From: Bradyrhizobium sp.
GTDB taxonomy: Bacteria > Pseudomonadota > Alphaproteobacteria > Rhizobiales > Xanthobacteraceae
NCBI RefSeq assembly: GCF_027451485.1
Contig: NZ_DAIDJE010000214.1
Coordinates: forward strand, 44,259-108,258
DNA: 64,000 nucleotides
Reading direction: 5' to 3'
Shown here: positions 23,364-31,766 of the stretch, piece by piece
Layout of the letters: each line of letters opens with the position of its first letter
How positions within the stretch are numbered: position 1 is the stretch's first letter
The notes under the pieces: generated by a model
The model's input: only the letters and a program-made list of their open reading frames with translations
Told to the model about the DNA's origin: nothing
The model's database searches: none
Position numbers and translations under genes: made by a program

Positions 23364-25232
23364 TTACGCGCCCTCGAACTGAAGCCGTGCCAGCCGCGCA
23401 TAAAGCCCGTTGGCCGCAACCAGCGAGGCGTGGGTGCCCTCCTCGACGATCCTGCCCTGATCCATCACCAGGATGCGGTCACAGGACAGCACGGTGGCGA
23501 GCCGATGCGCGATCACGAGCGTCGTGCGCCGGCTCATCAATTCTTCCAGCGCGGTCTGCACCAGGGTTTCGGATTCGGCGTCGAGAGCGGATGTCGCCTC
23601 GTCGAGCAGGAGGAGCGGCGCATCGCGCAGAATAGCGCGCGCGATGGCGATGCGCTGACGCTGGCCGCCCGAGAGCGTCACGCCGCGCTCGCCGAGCGAG
23701 GTATCGAAGTCGCCGGGCAGGCGGCGAAGGAATTCGGAAGCATGCGCCAGATCGGCGGCGCGCTCGACCTCGGCATCGCTGGCCTCCGGCCTGCCGAAGC
23801 GGATGTTATCGCGGGCACTCGCCGCAAACACGGCGGGATCTTGCGGCACCAGGGCGATGCGTCTGCGCACGTCGGTGGGATTGGCGTCCCGGATGGGCAC
23901 GCCGTCGACCGAGATCACGCCGGAGGCCGGATCGTAGAAGCGCAACAACAGATGAAACAGCGTGCTCTTGCCGGCGCCCGAGGGGCCGACGATCGCAACC
24001 TTCTCGCCGGCGCGTACCGAGAATGAAACGCTGTCGACAGCCGACACTCCGGGCCGCATCGGATAGGCGAAGCTGACGTTCTCGAAGCTGACATCGCCGC
24101 GCGCCGGCTCCGGCAGCGGCCGCGGCGAAGCCGGCGGCGTGATCTCCGATTTCACGCGCAGGATTTCGAACAACCGTTCGGCGGCTCCCGATGCGGCGGA
24201 GATTTCGCCCCAGACTTCGCTGAGTTGTCCAAGGCCGGTAGCGGCAAAGGCCGTGTAGAGCACGAACTGACCGAGCCGGCCCGGGCTGATCAGCCCGGCC
24301 TCGACATCGTTCGAACCGATCCAGAGGATGATCACCACGCTGGTGAAGACGATGAAGATCACGATTGCGGTCAGCACCGCGCGCGCCCGCGTCGAGTTGC
24401 GCGCGGCCGAGTAGGCCTGCTCGACCTCGCCGGCAAAGCGGGTGTTGGCGAGCCGCTCGCCGGTATAGGCCTGCACGGTGCGGATCGCGCCGACCAGTTC
24501 GGACGCATAGGCGCTGGCATCGGCGAGCGTATCCTGGGCGTTGCGCGACAATCGCCGCACCCAGCGGCCGAAAGCCATCAGCGGCAGCACGATCAGGGGA
24601 ATGGCGAGCAGCACGAAACCGGACAATCTGGGGCTCGTCACCACCATCATCGCGGTCGCGCCGATGAACAGCATCATGTTTCGCAGCGCGATCGAGACCG
24701 AGGCACCGACGGCGGATTTGATCTGCGTGGTGTCGGCGGTCAGCCGGGAGATCAATTCGCCGCTGCGCGAGGAATCGAAGAAGGCCGGCGACAGCCGCAT
24801 CAGATGTGCAAACACGTCGCGCCGGAGGTCGGCGACGATCCGCTCGCCGATCGTCATGACGAGGTAGTAGCGCGATGCGCTGGCCAGCGCCAACACGCCG
24901 ACCACCACGATCATGACGCCGAAATAGCTATTGATACGGGCGATGCCTTCCGGCGTGAAGCCGAAGTCGATCATCCGCCGCACGGCGACCGGCACGATCA
25001 GCGTGGTGATCGCCGCGACCGTCAACGCGACGAAGGCAAGGCTCACGCGGCCGCGATAACGCGCCACATAAGGCGACAGGGCGAGCAGCGGACGCAGCCG
25101 CGCAGGTCTCGCCGGCGGCGATGTCAGGCCAGCCTCGATCGACGCCGCCGGTTCGAGCATGGTGCCCGTTGCAGCCTCACGTTCAGCGGCCGTTGGCCCG
25201 CCGCGGTCTTCAAGCCGTTCTACTGCGCTCAT
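23364..25232 (-). CDS. ABC transporter, fused permease and ATPase (exporter type)
   Basis: 622 residues from MSAVERLEDRGG. A six-helix ABC transmembrane domain (about 50-340) precedes the nucleotide-binding domain (about 375-615), which has Walker A GPSGAGKST, signature LSGGQRQRIAIARAIL, Walker B LLLLDEAT and the H-loop IAHRLAT. This half-transporter layout (MsbA/lipid/multidrug type) works as a homodimer in the inner membrane. Substrate unknown. A 35-codon extension to 25337 lies in the region shared with divergent rpmE and is less likely. It is transcribed away from rpmE. Confidence 0.93.
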   Translation of the reverse strand: MSAVERLEDRGGPTAAEREAATGTMLEPAASIEAGLTSPPARPARLRPLLALSPYVARYRGRVSLAFVALTVAAITTLIVPVAVRRMIDFGFTPEGIARINSYFGVMIVVVGVLALASASRYYLVMTIGERIVADLRRDVFAHLMRLSPAFFDSSRSGELISRLTADTTQIKSAVGASVSIALRNMMLFIGATAMMVVTSPRLSGFVLLAIPLIVLPLMAFGRWVRRLSRNAQDTLADASAYASELVGAIRTVQAYTGERLANTRFAGEVEQAYSAARNSTRARAVLTAIVIFIVFTSVVIILWIGSNDVEAGLISPGRLGQFVLYTAFAATGLGQLSEVWGEISAASGAAERLFEILRVKSEITPPASPRPLPEPARGDVSFENVSFAYPMRPGVSAVDSVSFSVRAGEKVAIVGPSGAGKSTLFHLLLRFYDPASGVISVDGVPIRDANPTDVRRRIALVPQDPAVFAASARDNIRFGRPEASDAEVERAADLAHASEFLRRLPGDFDTSLGERGVTLSGGQRQRIAIARAILRDAPLLLLDEATSALDAESETLVQTALEELMSRRTTLVIAHRLATVLSCDRILVMDQGRIVEEGTHASLVAANGLYARLARLQFEGA

Positions 25233-25438
25233 GAATCCAACCACCCGTTTTCCCACCCCGAGATAGGCCCCATCACGGCACGTGGCAAATCCGGAGATAT
25301 CTTTAGAGGAGTTGCTGATCAGAGGTTCCGATTCCACGCCTGGCGCGCTTGTTTTGGGGTGCGGCTTGCGTTATAGAGCCCGCCAAATCCGACAGCTCAA
25401 CAACCGAATACGGGCGCCGGCGCGCCGAAGGACCTGCT

Positions 25439-25666
25439 ATGAAAGCGGAAATTCACCCGAATTATCATACAATTACGGTCGTGATGACCGACGGCACCGA
25501 GTACCAGACCCGTTCCACCTGGGGCAAGGAAGGCGACAAGCTGAACCTTGATATCGACCCCAAGTCCCATCCGGCCTGGATCGGCGGCGCCCAGCAGATC
25601 CTCGACCGCGGCGGCCGCGTGTCACGGTTCCAGAAGAAGTTTTCCGGCTTCCTCAAGAAGGATTGA
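25439..25666 (+). CDS. rpmE: 50S ribosomal protein L31
   Basis: 75 residues: MKAEIHPNYHTITVVMTDGT, then WGKEGDKLNLDIDPKSHPAW. It has no Cys residues, so it is the zinc-independent form usual in alphaproteobacteria. Part of the large subunit, near the central protuberance and subunit bridge. Start fixed by the conserved MKxxIHPxYH N-terminus; the 30-codon upstream extension is non-coding. A strong intrinsic terminator follows at 25694. Confidence 0.96.
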   Translation: MKAEIHPNYHTITVVMTDGTEYQTRSTWGKEGDKLNLDIDPKSHPAWIGGAQQILDRGGRVSRFQKKFSGFLKKD

Positions 25667-25693
25667 AGCCCCTACTCTGTGTCCGAATGCAAA

Positions 25694-25716
25694 ACGCCCC
25701 CGCGGGGGCGTTTTTT
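25694..25716 (+). terminator. Rho-independent terminator of rpmE
   Basis: ACGCCCCCGCGGGGGCGT stem-loop followed by TTTTTT (25711-25716), 28 bp after the rpmE stop. Very GC-rich stem with a clean T-run on the + strand. Confidence 0.93.
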
Positions 25717-25841
25717 GCTTGGCTGTAACTCCGGGATGGTCCCAAGGGTCCCGCCTGCTGGCGGGCTTAATGACCGGCTGCCGGGATTTCGACTTTCCAG
25801 GTCCACCTCTCCGAGTCGCCCCGCAATGGGGGTCAACTGAA

Positions 25842-26354
25842 CTACTGTTCGAACGCCTCCTTCAGACGATTGAGCTGCGGCACCAGCGGATTGCCGATCG
25901 GCGCGCGCTCGGCGGGAGTCGCGTGGATCGTCGCGTCAAGACGCCGGACCTTGCCCTGCAGCGCCATCGAGCGGGCGATCAGGTCCTGCAAATGCGGCGG
26001 CAGCTTTTCGACCATCTCGTTCGGGCCGGGATCGGCCGCCGAAAGCTTGACCTTGGTCTTTTCGCGGTTGGCCTGGGTAAGCGTCATTTCGCCCTCTTTG
26101 ACCGCGCGGTGCAGCAACAGCCACGAGGCGAGTTGCATCAAGCGGGTGGTCAGTCGCATGCTTTCGGTGGCGTAAGTGAGACTGACCGAACGCTCGAGCG
26201 CCTTGGCTTCCGTGCGCCCGGCGCCATCCAGATAGGCGGCGGTCTCCTCGACCAGATCCATGCCTTCTCGAAAGAGGGTGCCGAATGCCGCCGAATTGGT
26301 CAGCCGCTCGCTGAACTGGACAAGCGGGGTTTCGCTTTGCGACCGTTCCGACAT
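25842..26354 (-). CDS. rcdA: DUF1465 / RcdA-like protease adaptor
   Basis: 170 residues, all-helical, matching the DUF1465 family that includes Caulobacter RcdA. RcdA helps deliver substrates such as the cell-cycle regulator CtrA to ClpXP, acting downstream of CpdR. Visible family pattern: FSERLTNSAAFGTLFREGMD, ETAAYLDGAGR, TESMRLTTRLMQLASWLLLH and the Leu-rich C-terminus PPHLQDLIARSM. The family assignment is from recollection of Caulobacter RcdA; the role in this organism is inferred. DUF1192 lies further upstream on the same strand, a pairing often seen in this order. Confidence 0.75.
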   Translation of the reverse strand: MSERSQSETPLVQFSERLTNSAAFGTLFREGMDLVEETAAYLDGAGRTEAKALERSVSLTYATESMRLTTRLMQLASWLLLHRAVKEGEMTLTQANREKTKVKLSAADPGPNEMVEKLPPHLQDLIARSMALQGKVRRLDATIHATPAERAPIGNPLVPQLNRLKEAFEQ

Positions 26355-26540
26355 CTCTTACGCCTCACGCCACTGTTCACCGGCATCGAGACCGGCAAAT
26401 TATGATGAACAAATCATTGCGCGCGCCGGGCTGAGAGTCCAGCCGCAAGCATATTTATGGTTTCCAGCGCCCTCCGCGAAGCCATCGCGAATGTTGCAGG
26501 AACTCTTTCAAAGTAGCCGACTGTATGGCGGAAGACGCGC

Positions 26541-26570
26541 AAAAAAGAGCCGCCGTTTCCGGCGGCTTTT
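26541..26570 (-). terminator. Intrinsic terminator, minus strand
   Basis: AGCCGCCG (26548-26555) faces CGGCGGCT (26560-26567) with a 4-nt loop. On the minus strand it is followed by CTTTTTT (complement of the A-run at 26541-26546). It would end a transcript from the DUF1192 direction before rcdA; a weaker T-run exists on the + side. Confidence 0.8.
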
Positions 26571-26883
26571 GAAGTTGATAACAGGGAGGCGTCAAACAGA
26601 GTGGACAGGAGCCACTCGGTGTCCAAAGAGGACGCTGCAAGTCATACCCGGGAAAGCTTAATCGACCGTAAACGAGTGAATTTTTTTAGGCTTTGTTTGC
26701 CATATCGGCCATTGGCCGAGTGTGCTTCGACTTTGCCCTCGCCGAGGACTTCCAGTGAGGTCGTCCCCCGCGCACGCCGCGACCCATAATGCCTGATGAA
26801 CACGATCGATCGCTTCCAGCATTCTTCCTGAATTGAAGCCGCGACATATGGGTCGCTGCTTTCGCAGGGGCGAACGTCGGTAC
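26571..26883 (-). other. 313-bp stretch without a convincing gene between DUF1192 and the terminator
   Basis: Between the DUF1192 stop and the terminator at 26541 the minus strand has no family-like reading frame. An 81-codon frame starting with GTG at 26887 overlaps the DUF1192 stop (GTGA), but its sequence is not protein-like. An A/T-rich spot near 26681-26690 could hold a promoter for a short RNA of about 120-150 nt ending at the terminator. Otherwise it is a long 3' untranslated region. Confidence 0.35.
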
Positions 26884-27075
26884 TCACGACTTGAAGAAAA
26901 TGTTCGCCGCCTCTTTGGACGCACGCTTCTTGGTCGCCGCCTCCTGCAAACGATCGATTTCGGACTTCAGGAGCGTGATCCGCTCGGTAAGTTCTTCGAC
27001 CGACAGCAGCGAAAGGTCCTGGCCGATCTCATGGCTGATTTTCTTCCTCGGCCGGTCGTCATCTTCGACAGGCAT
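26884..27075 (-). CDS. DUF1192 family small protein
   Basis: 63 residues from MPVEDDDRPRKKISHEIGQD. Core LSLLSVEELTERITLLKSEI is the DUF1192 signature, a short acidic N-terminus followed by one coiled-coil helix, then a Lys/Ala-rich end. Function is not known for the family. It is divergent from the quinone oxidoreductase gene, with a C+D repeat between them. An upstream in-frame extension to 27159 would run into that repeat and is rejected. Confidence 0.85.
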   Translation of the reverse strand: MPVEDDDRPRKKISHEIGQDLSLLSVEELTERITLLKSEIDRLQEAATKKRASKEAANIFFKS

Positions 27076-27129
27076 GCGTTGCTCCACGTTGAGGTGACCG
27101 GTTGCAAGGCCGGACGCCGCTAGCGGTCC

Positions 27130-27272
27130 GATTCCAACATTCACATCCCGTCGAAGCAAGCAGTTTTGCGAATGTTGGAATCAAAGAACCATTGCAGGTA
27201 TACATTCGTGGTGGAGTTTGGCATTTGACATTCGCTTGCGCGGCCGCGATCAGTAGCGCGCGAATGTCAAAT
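27130..27272. repeat. Composite two-palindrome element C+D, copy 2
   Basis: Palindrome C: GATTCCAACATTC (27130-27142) faces GAATGTTGGAATC (27170-27182), perfect 13-bp arms. Palindrome D: ATTTGACATTCGC (27223-27235) faces GCGAATGTCAAAT (27260-27272), perfect 13-bp arms. Order, spacer length and right flank (AATCCA-C-CTA) match copy 1 at 17596. It lies between the divergent DUF1192 and quinone oxidoreductase starts. Confidence 0.78.
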
Positions 27273-27333
27273 CCAACCACTACGCTAATCAGAAGCCTTA
27301 TTCGCAATTCTAGCGTTTGGCCGAGGACAAATC

Positions 27334-28332
27334 ATGGAAAACGTCCCTTCGCAAATGACCGCCGTCGCGATCAGCAAGCCCGGCGGCCCGGATGTGCTTG
27401 TACCAGAGACCCGGCCGGTGCCGGCGCCGGGACCAAACGAAATCCTGATCAAGGTCGAAGCCGCCGGTGTCAACCGGCCCGACGTGGCGCAGCGCGCCGG
27501 TTCCTATCCGCCGCCGCCCGGCGCGAGCGATCTGCCGGGGCTTGAAGTCGCGGGCGAAGTGGTGGCGCTGGGCGCCGGCAGCCACCGGCACAAGCTCGGC
27601 GACAAGGTGATGTCGCTGGTCGCTGGCGGCGGCTACGCCCAATATTGCATTGCGCAGGACGCCCAGGCGATGGCGGTCCCCGCCTCGCTGTCGATGCTGG
27701 AAGCCGGCGCGACGCCCGAGACGCTGATGACGGTGTGGCACAACGTGTTCGAGCGCGGCGGCCTTCAGGCCGGCGAAACCATCCTGATCCATGGCGGCTC
27801 GTCCGGCATCGGCACCATGGCGATCCAGCTTGCAAAAGCCTTTGGCACTAAGGTGATCGTCACCGTTGGATCGAAAGACAAGGCCAATGCCTGTCTCAAG
27901 CTCGGTGCCGATCATGCCATCAACTACAAGACGGAGGACTTCGTCGCGGCCTGCAAATCAATGACGTCGGGCACCGGCCCCAACCTCATCCTCGATATGG
28001 TCGGCGGCGATTACGTCGAGCGCAATTACGAAGCGGCCGCTGTTGACGGGCGCATCGTTCAGATCGCGACCCTTGGCGGCGCCAAGTTCACCGCCAACAT
28101 CGCAAGGCTGATGGTCAAGCGACTGCACCATACCGGTTCGACATTGCGGCCCCGTACTAACGCGGATAAGGCGGCCATGGTCGCCGCCATCGAGGCCAAG
28201 GTGATGCCGCTGCTGCGCGAGGGCCGCATTAAACCTTTGATGGACAGTACGTTCCCGCTGGAAAAAGCCGCGGATGCGCATCGCCGCATGGAGACCAGCG
28301 AACATATTGGCAAAATTGTGTTGGCGGTTTAA
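27334..28332 (+). CDS. NAD(P)H-quinone oxidoreductase, zinc-free MDR family (PIG3/QOR type)
   Basis: 332 residues. Medium-chain dehydrogenase/reductase fold: GroES-like N-domain (EILIKVEAAGVNRPDVAQRA, LPGLEVAGEVVALG) and Rossmann domain (ILIHGGSSGIGTMAIQLAKA). The zinc ligands of alcohol dehydrogenases are missing, as in quinone reductases. It reduces quinones or enones with NAD(P)H in the cytoplasm. Good ribosome binding site GAGGAC before the ATG. Alone in its operon on the + strand. Confidence 0.92.
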   Translation: MENVPSQMTAVAISKPGGPDVLVPETRPVPAPGPNEILIKVEAAGVNRPDVAQRAGSYPPPPGASDLPGLEVAGEVVALGAGSHRHKLGDKVMSLVAGGGYAQYCIAQDAQAMAVPASLSMLEAGATPETLMTVWHNVFERGGLQAGETILIHGGSSGIGTMAIQLAKAFGTKVIVTVGSKDKANACLKLGADHAINYKTEDFVAACKSMTSGTGPNLILDMVGGDYVERNYEAAAVDGRIVQIATLGGAKFTANIARLMVKRLHHTGSTLRPRTNADKAAMVAAIEAKVMPLLREGRIKPLMDSTFPLEKAADAHRRMETSEHIGKIVLAV

Positions 28333-28454
28333 CGCTCGCGGGCGATCATGCGGCGGAAACCCTTTGTTTTCCTTCGCATTCGTGTCATCTACTGTCGCGA
28401 CACGCCGGGCGGTGACCGATGCCCGCGCACGCTGTTGACCGCGGAGAACCGACA

Positions 28455-31328
28455 TTGCGTCTGATCAGGTGCCTGGCAGCGTGCGCGCTGGGCCTCATCA
28501 TGATTGCGGCCACGCCGGCGCGGGCTGTCGACGCGGTCAGCGTTCGCGGCGATGTGTCCGCGATCGATCTGACGGCGGTGCTGGAGCATCAGCACAGCGA
28601 CACCGATCGCATCCAGGTTTCCACGGCGCCGGGCCCTGACGGCATCGTCCGCCGCATCGAGGTTCGCGCCCGTGAAGGCGGCCAGAACTGGGTGGTTTTC
28701 GCGCTCGCCAACAACACCGACGACCAACTCGATCGCTTGATCGTGGCTCCCCATTATCGCATCGTGTCGTCAGGATTGTTGTGGCCCGATCTCGGCCTCT
28801 CACGCATCGCCACCATCACGCCTTCGGCCGGCGACCGTCCGGAGCGGCAGGAGAGCGCGACCGCCGACATCTTCCGCATCACGCTCGATCCAGGCGCCGT
28901 CGTTACCTATGTCGCGGAGCTGCGGACCGACAAGCTGCCACAGCTCTATCTGTGGGAGCCCGACGCCTACAAGGACAAGGTCAACTCGTTCACGCTCTAC
29001 CAGGGCATCGTGATCGGCATCTCTGGCCTGCTGGCGCTGGTGCTGACCATTCTGTTTGTGGTCAAGGGCAGCATCATGTTTCCGGCGGCCGCCGCGCTCG
29101 CGTGGGCGGTGCTGGTCTATATCGGCGTCGACTTCGGCTTCTGGGGCAAGGTGCTCGACATGTCGAACAACGCCGAGCGGGTATGGCGCGCCGGCGGCGA
29201 GGCGATCCTGGCGGCGACGCTTCTGGTGTTCCTGTTCGCCTATCTCAACCTTTCGCGCTGGCACGTGCGTTACTCCCACATTACCATCGGCTGGCTGGCG
29301 TTTCTCGGCTCGCTGGTCGCGCTGGCGCTGTTCGATCCTGCGGTCGCCTCGGGCATTGCGCGCATGTCGCTGGTGATGATCGCGTTCGCCGGTTTTGCGC
29401 TGATCGTCTATCTCTCGACGCACGGGTTCGATCGCGCCGTGCTGCTGATCCCGACCTGGTTCCTGCTGGTGGTCTGGGTGATCGCCGCGGGTATGACGGT
29501 CGCCGGAAGCGTCACCAACGATATCGTCGGCCCGGCACTGCTTGGCGGCCTCGTCCTGATCGTGATGCTGATTGGCTTTACGGTGATGCAGCACGCCTTC
29601 GCCGGAGGCGGCGCAACCACGGGGATCGTCTCCGACGTCGAACGCCGCGCGCTGGCGCTCGCGGGCTCCGGCGACCTGATCTGGGACTGGGACGTCTCCT
29701 CCGACAAGGTCTTTACAAGTCCTGAAACCGAAGCCCTGCTCGGCCTCAAGCGCGGCACGCTGGAAGGCCCGGCCGCCAAATGGCTGGAGGTGCTGCACCC
29801 GCTCGATCAGGATCGTTTCCGTGCCGCCCTCGACAGCGTGCTCGACCAGCGCCGCGGGCGCCTGGTGCAGGATTTCCGCCTGCGTACGCCAGATGGTCAC
29901 TTTATGTGGTTCGCGCTGAAGGCCCGACCTGTGGTTGGCTCGGATGGCGAGGTTTCCCGCGTGGTCGGCACGCTTACCGACGTCACCGAGAGCAAGAACG
30001 CCGAAGAGCGCATGCTCCATGATTCGGTTCATGACAATCTGACGGGCCTGCCGAATCGCAAACTGTTCATGGACCGCCTGAACGCGGTCGCCAACTTCGC
30101 CAAGAGCGTGCCGAACCTGCGGCCGACAGTGATGGTGATCGACCTCGATCGCTTCAAGCAGGTGAACGATTCAGTCGGCATTGCGGTCGGCGATTCCATC
30201 CTGTTGACGCTGGCGCGCCGGCTGACCCGCATCCTAAAACCCCAGGATACCCTGGCGCGGCTGGCGGGCGACCAGTTCGGCCTGATCCTGATGTCGGAGC
30301 AGGACCCAGCGCGCATCACCGCCTTTGCCGAAACCATCCGCAAGACCATCCGCGCGCCGATCGCGTTCAACGAGCGAGAGATTTTCCTGACCGCCTCTAT
30401 CGGCCTTGCGCTATCCGATCCGCAGGTTCAGCTCACCGATGAGATCATCAAGGACGCCGAGCTGGCGATGTACCACTCCAAGCGGATCGGCGGCGACCGC
30501 ATCGATGTGTATAAACCTGCCATGCGTGCGCGAAAGACCGACCGGCTGACGCTGGAGAGCGAATTGCGCCGCGCGATCGAGCGCGAGGAAATCGCGATCC
30601 TCTATCAGCCGATCGTTCGGCTGGAAGACCGCTCGATTGCCGGTTTCGAGGCACTGGCGCGCTGGGACCATCCAAAGCTCGGGCGAATGTCGCCGATCGA
30701 ATTCATCACCATTGCCGAGGAAATCGGCCTGATCGTCGACCTGGGCACTTTCGTGCTGGACCGGACGGCGAGGCAACTTTCGGTCTGGCAGCGCGCGATG
30801 CGCTCGCGCGACCCGATCTTCGCCAGCGTCAATGTTTCCTCGCGCCAATTGCTGCGGCACGACCTGATCCATGACATCCGCACCGTGCTGTCGCGGTCGT
30901 CGGTCGCCCGCGGCACGCTGAAGCTTGAATTGACGGAATCGCTGGTGATGGAAAATCCGGAGCACGCAGCGCAAATGCTGGCCCGCATCCGCGAACTCGG
31001 CACCGGCCTGTCGCTCGACGATTTCGGCACCGGCTATTCGTCCCTGTCCTACCTGCAGCGCTTTCCGTTCGACACCATCAAGATCGATCAATCCTTTGTG
31101 CGCACCACGAGCCGCGGTACCCGCCCGGTAATCCTGAAATCGATCATCGCGCTCGCGCACGATCTCGGCATGGACGTGGTCGCGGAGGGCGCCGAGACCG
31201 ATTCCGACGCGGTCGAGCTCTACCAACTCGGCTGCGAATATGCGCAGGGCTTTGCCTTCGGCGAGCCGATGGACGCCGATGCCGCGATGCGGCTGCTGAC
31301 CGAAGTCCGCCTGGAACCGGCGAACTGA
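28455..31328 (+). CDS. Membrane PAS-GGDEF-EAL protein, likely c-di-GMP phosphodiesterase
   Basis: 957 residues from a TTG preceded by GGAGAA; an ATG 12 codons upstream is possible. Order: signal peptide (RLIRCLAACALGLIMIAATP), periplasmic domain (to about 180), seven or so TM helices (about 185-390, 7TMR-like), PAS (about 405-520), GGDEF (about 525-690) and EAL (about 700-945). The GGDEF signature reads AGDQF, so cyclase activity is unlikely and the domain may bind GTP as a switch. EAL motifs FEALARW, ELTESLV, DDFGTGYSS and KIDQSFV are complete, so c-di-GMP hydrolysis is expected. A cyclase gene lies just downstream. The input signal is unknown. Confidence 0.92.
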   Translation: MRLIRCLAACALGLIMIAATPARAVDAVSVRGDVSAIDLTAVLEHQHSDTDRIQVSTAPGPDGIVRRIEVRAREGGQNWVVFALANNTDDQLDRLIVAPHYRIVSSGLLWPDLGLSRIATITPSAGDRPERQESATADIFRITLDPGAVVTYVAELRTDKLPQLYLWEPDAYKDKVNSFTLYQGIVIGISGLLALVLTILFVVKGSIMFPAAAALAWAVLVYIGVDFGFWGKVLDMSNNAERVWRAGGEAILAATLLVFLFAYLNLSRWHVRYSHITIGWLAFLGSLVALALFDPAVASGIARMSLVMIAFAGFALIVYLSTHGFDRAVLLIPTWFLLVVWVIAAGMTVAGSVTNDIVGPALLGGLVLIVMLIGFTVMQHAFAGGGATTGIVSDVERRALALAGSGDLIWDWDVSSDKVFTSPETEALLGLKRGTLEGPAAKWLEVLHPLDQDRFRAALDSVLDQRRGRLVQDFRLRTPDGHFMWFALKARPVVGSDGEVSRVVGTLTDVTESKNAEERMLHDSVHDNLTGLPNRKLFMDRLNAVANFAKSVPNLRPTVMVIDLDRFKQVNDSVGIAVGDSILLTLARRLTRILKPQDTLARLAGDQFGLILMSEQDPARITAFAETIRKTIRAPIAFNEREIFLTASIGLALSDPQVQLTDEIIKDAELAMYHSKRIGGDRIDVYKPAMRARKTDRLTLESELRRAIEREEIAILYQPIVRLEDRSIAGFEALARWDHPKLGRMSPIEFITIAEEIGLIVDLGTFVLDRTARQLSVWQRAMRSRDPIFASVNVSSRQLLRHDLIHDIRTVLSRSSVARGTLKLELTESLVMENPEHAAQMLARIRELGTGLSLDDFGTGYSSLSYLQRFPFDTIKIDQSFVRTTSRGTRPVILKSIIALAHDLGMDVVAEGAETDSDAVELYQLGCEYAQGFAFGEPMDADAAMRLLTEVRLEPAN

Positions 31329-31613
31329 TCACGGTTCTTCGTTTTCGCGCGGAAGACGCTTGTCGCGCGGCATCTTCTTGAACCGCACACTTTTGCCGTC
31401 CGGCAGCCTTGTCGCAACGAAACCAGCCTCGAGACACGCCTCCCGCTGCGGCATCTTTTCCTGCGGGCTGCGCAACGTCTCCCACCAGGAGGCGCGTTGC
31501 GCAGCGCGCGGCAACGCCGCGTCGATGATCGTTTCGATCTCATCGAAGCTCAGCACGAACTCCGCCTGTTTTCGTTGCTTCAGATAGTCGCGCAGCGCGT
31601 CATATTGAGTCAT
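31329..31613 (-). CDS. Hypothetical protein, DUF7662-like
   Basis: 94 residues from MTQYDALRDYLKQRKQAEFV. The pattern YxxLxxYLxxR...VLSFDEIETIIDAALPRAA...WW...EACLEAGFVA resembles the small DUF7662 domain found in restriction-related and stand-alone proteins. It ends in a very basic tail (KSVRFKKMPRDKRLPRENEE). Its stop abuts the end of the convergent GGDEF-EAL gene (1 bp apart). Family call from memory; function unknown. Confidence 0.65.
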   Translation of the reverse strand: MTQYDALRDYLKQRKQAEFVLSFDEIETIIDAALPRAAQRASWWETLRSPQEKMPQREACLEAGFVATRLPDGKSVRFKKMPRDKRLPRENEEP

Positions 31614-31766
31614 AGGGGTCACGAGGGCTTGGGAAGACGAAAACCGGAGGCTGCTGTTGTAGCCGATTACGGAAACGGAACGTTAACGCATTAGCGCTCA
31701 GGCGAAACCCGTTTTAAGCCGCTGGCAACCATTACGGGCGCATCCCGTTCCTTAGGGAGCGAAGGA

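Noticed and set aside
24225..25376. 383-codon + strand open frame opposite the ABC exporter
   Set aside because: Same antisense effect; no signal, domain or ribosome binding site.
26414..26626. 70-codon minus-strand frame beginning with TTG
   Set aside because: It contains the intrinsic terminator at 26541-26570, so translation through it is unlikely.
26642..26887. 81-codon minus-strand frame coupled to DUF1192 by GTGA
   Set aside because: Coupling looks attractive, but the amino-acid sequence has no protein-like pattern and another frame is open over the same bases.
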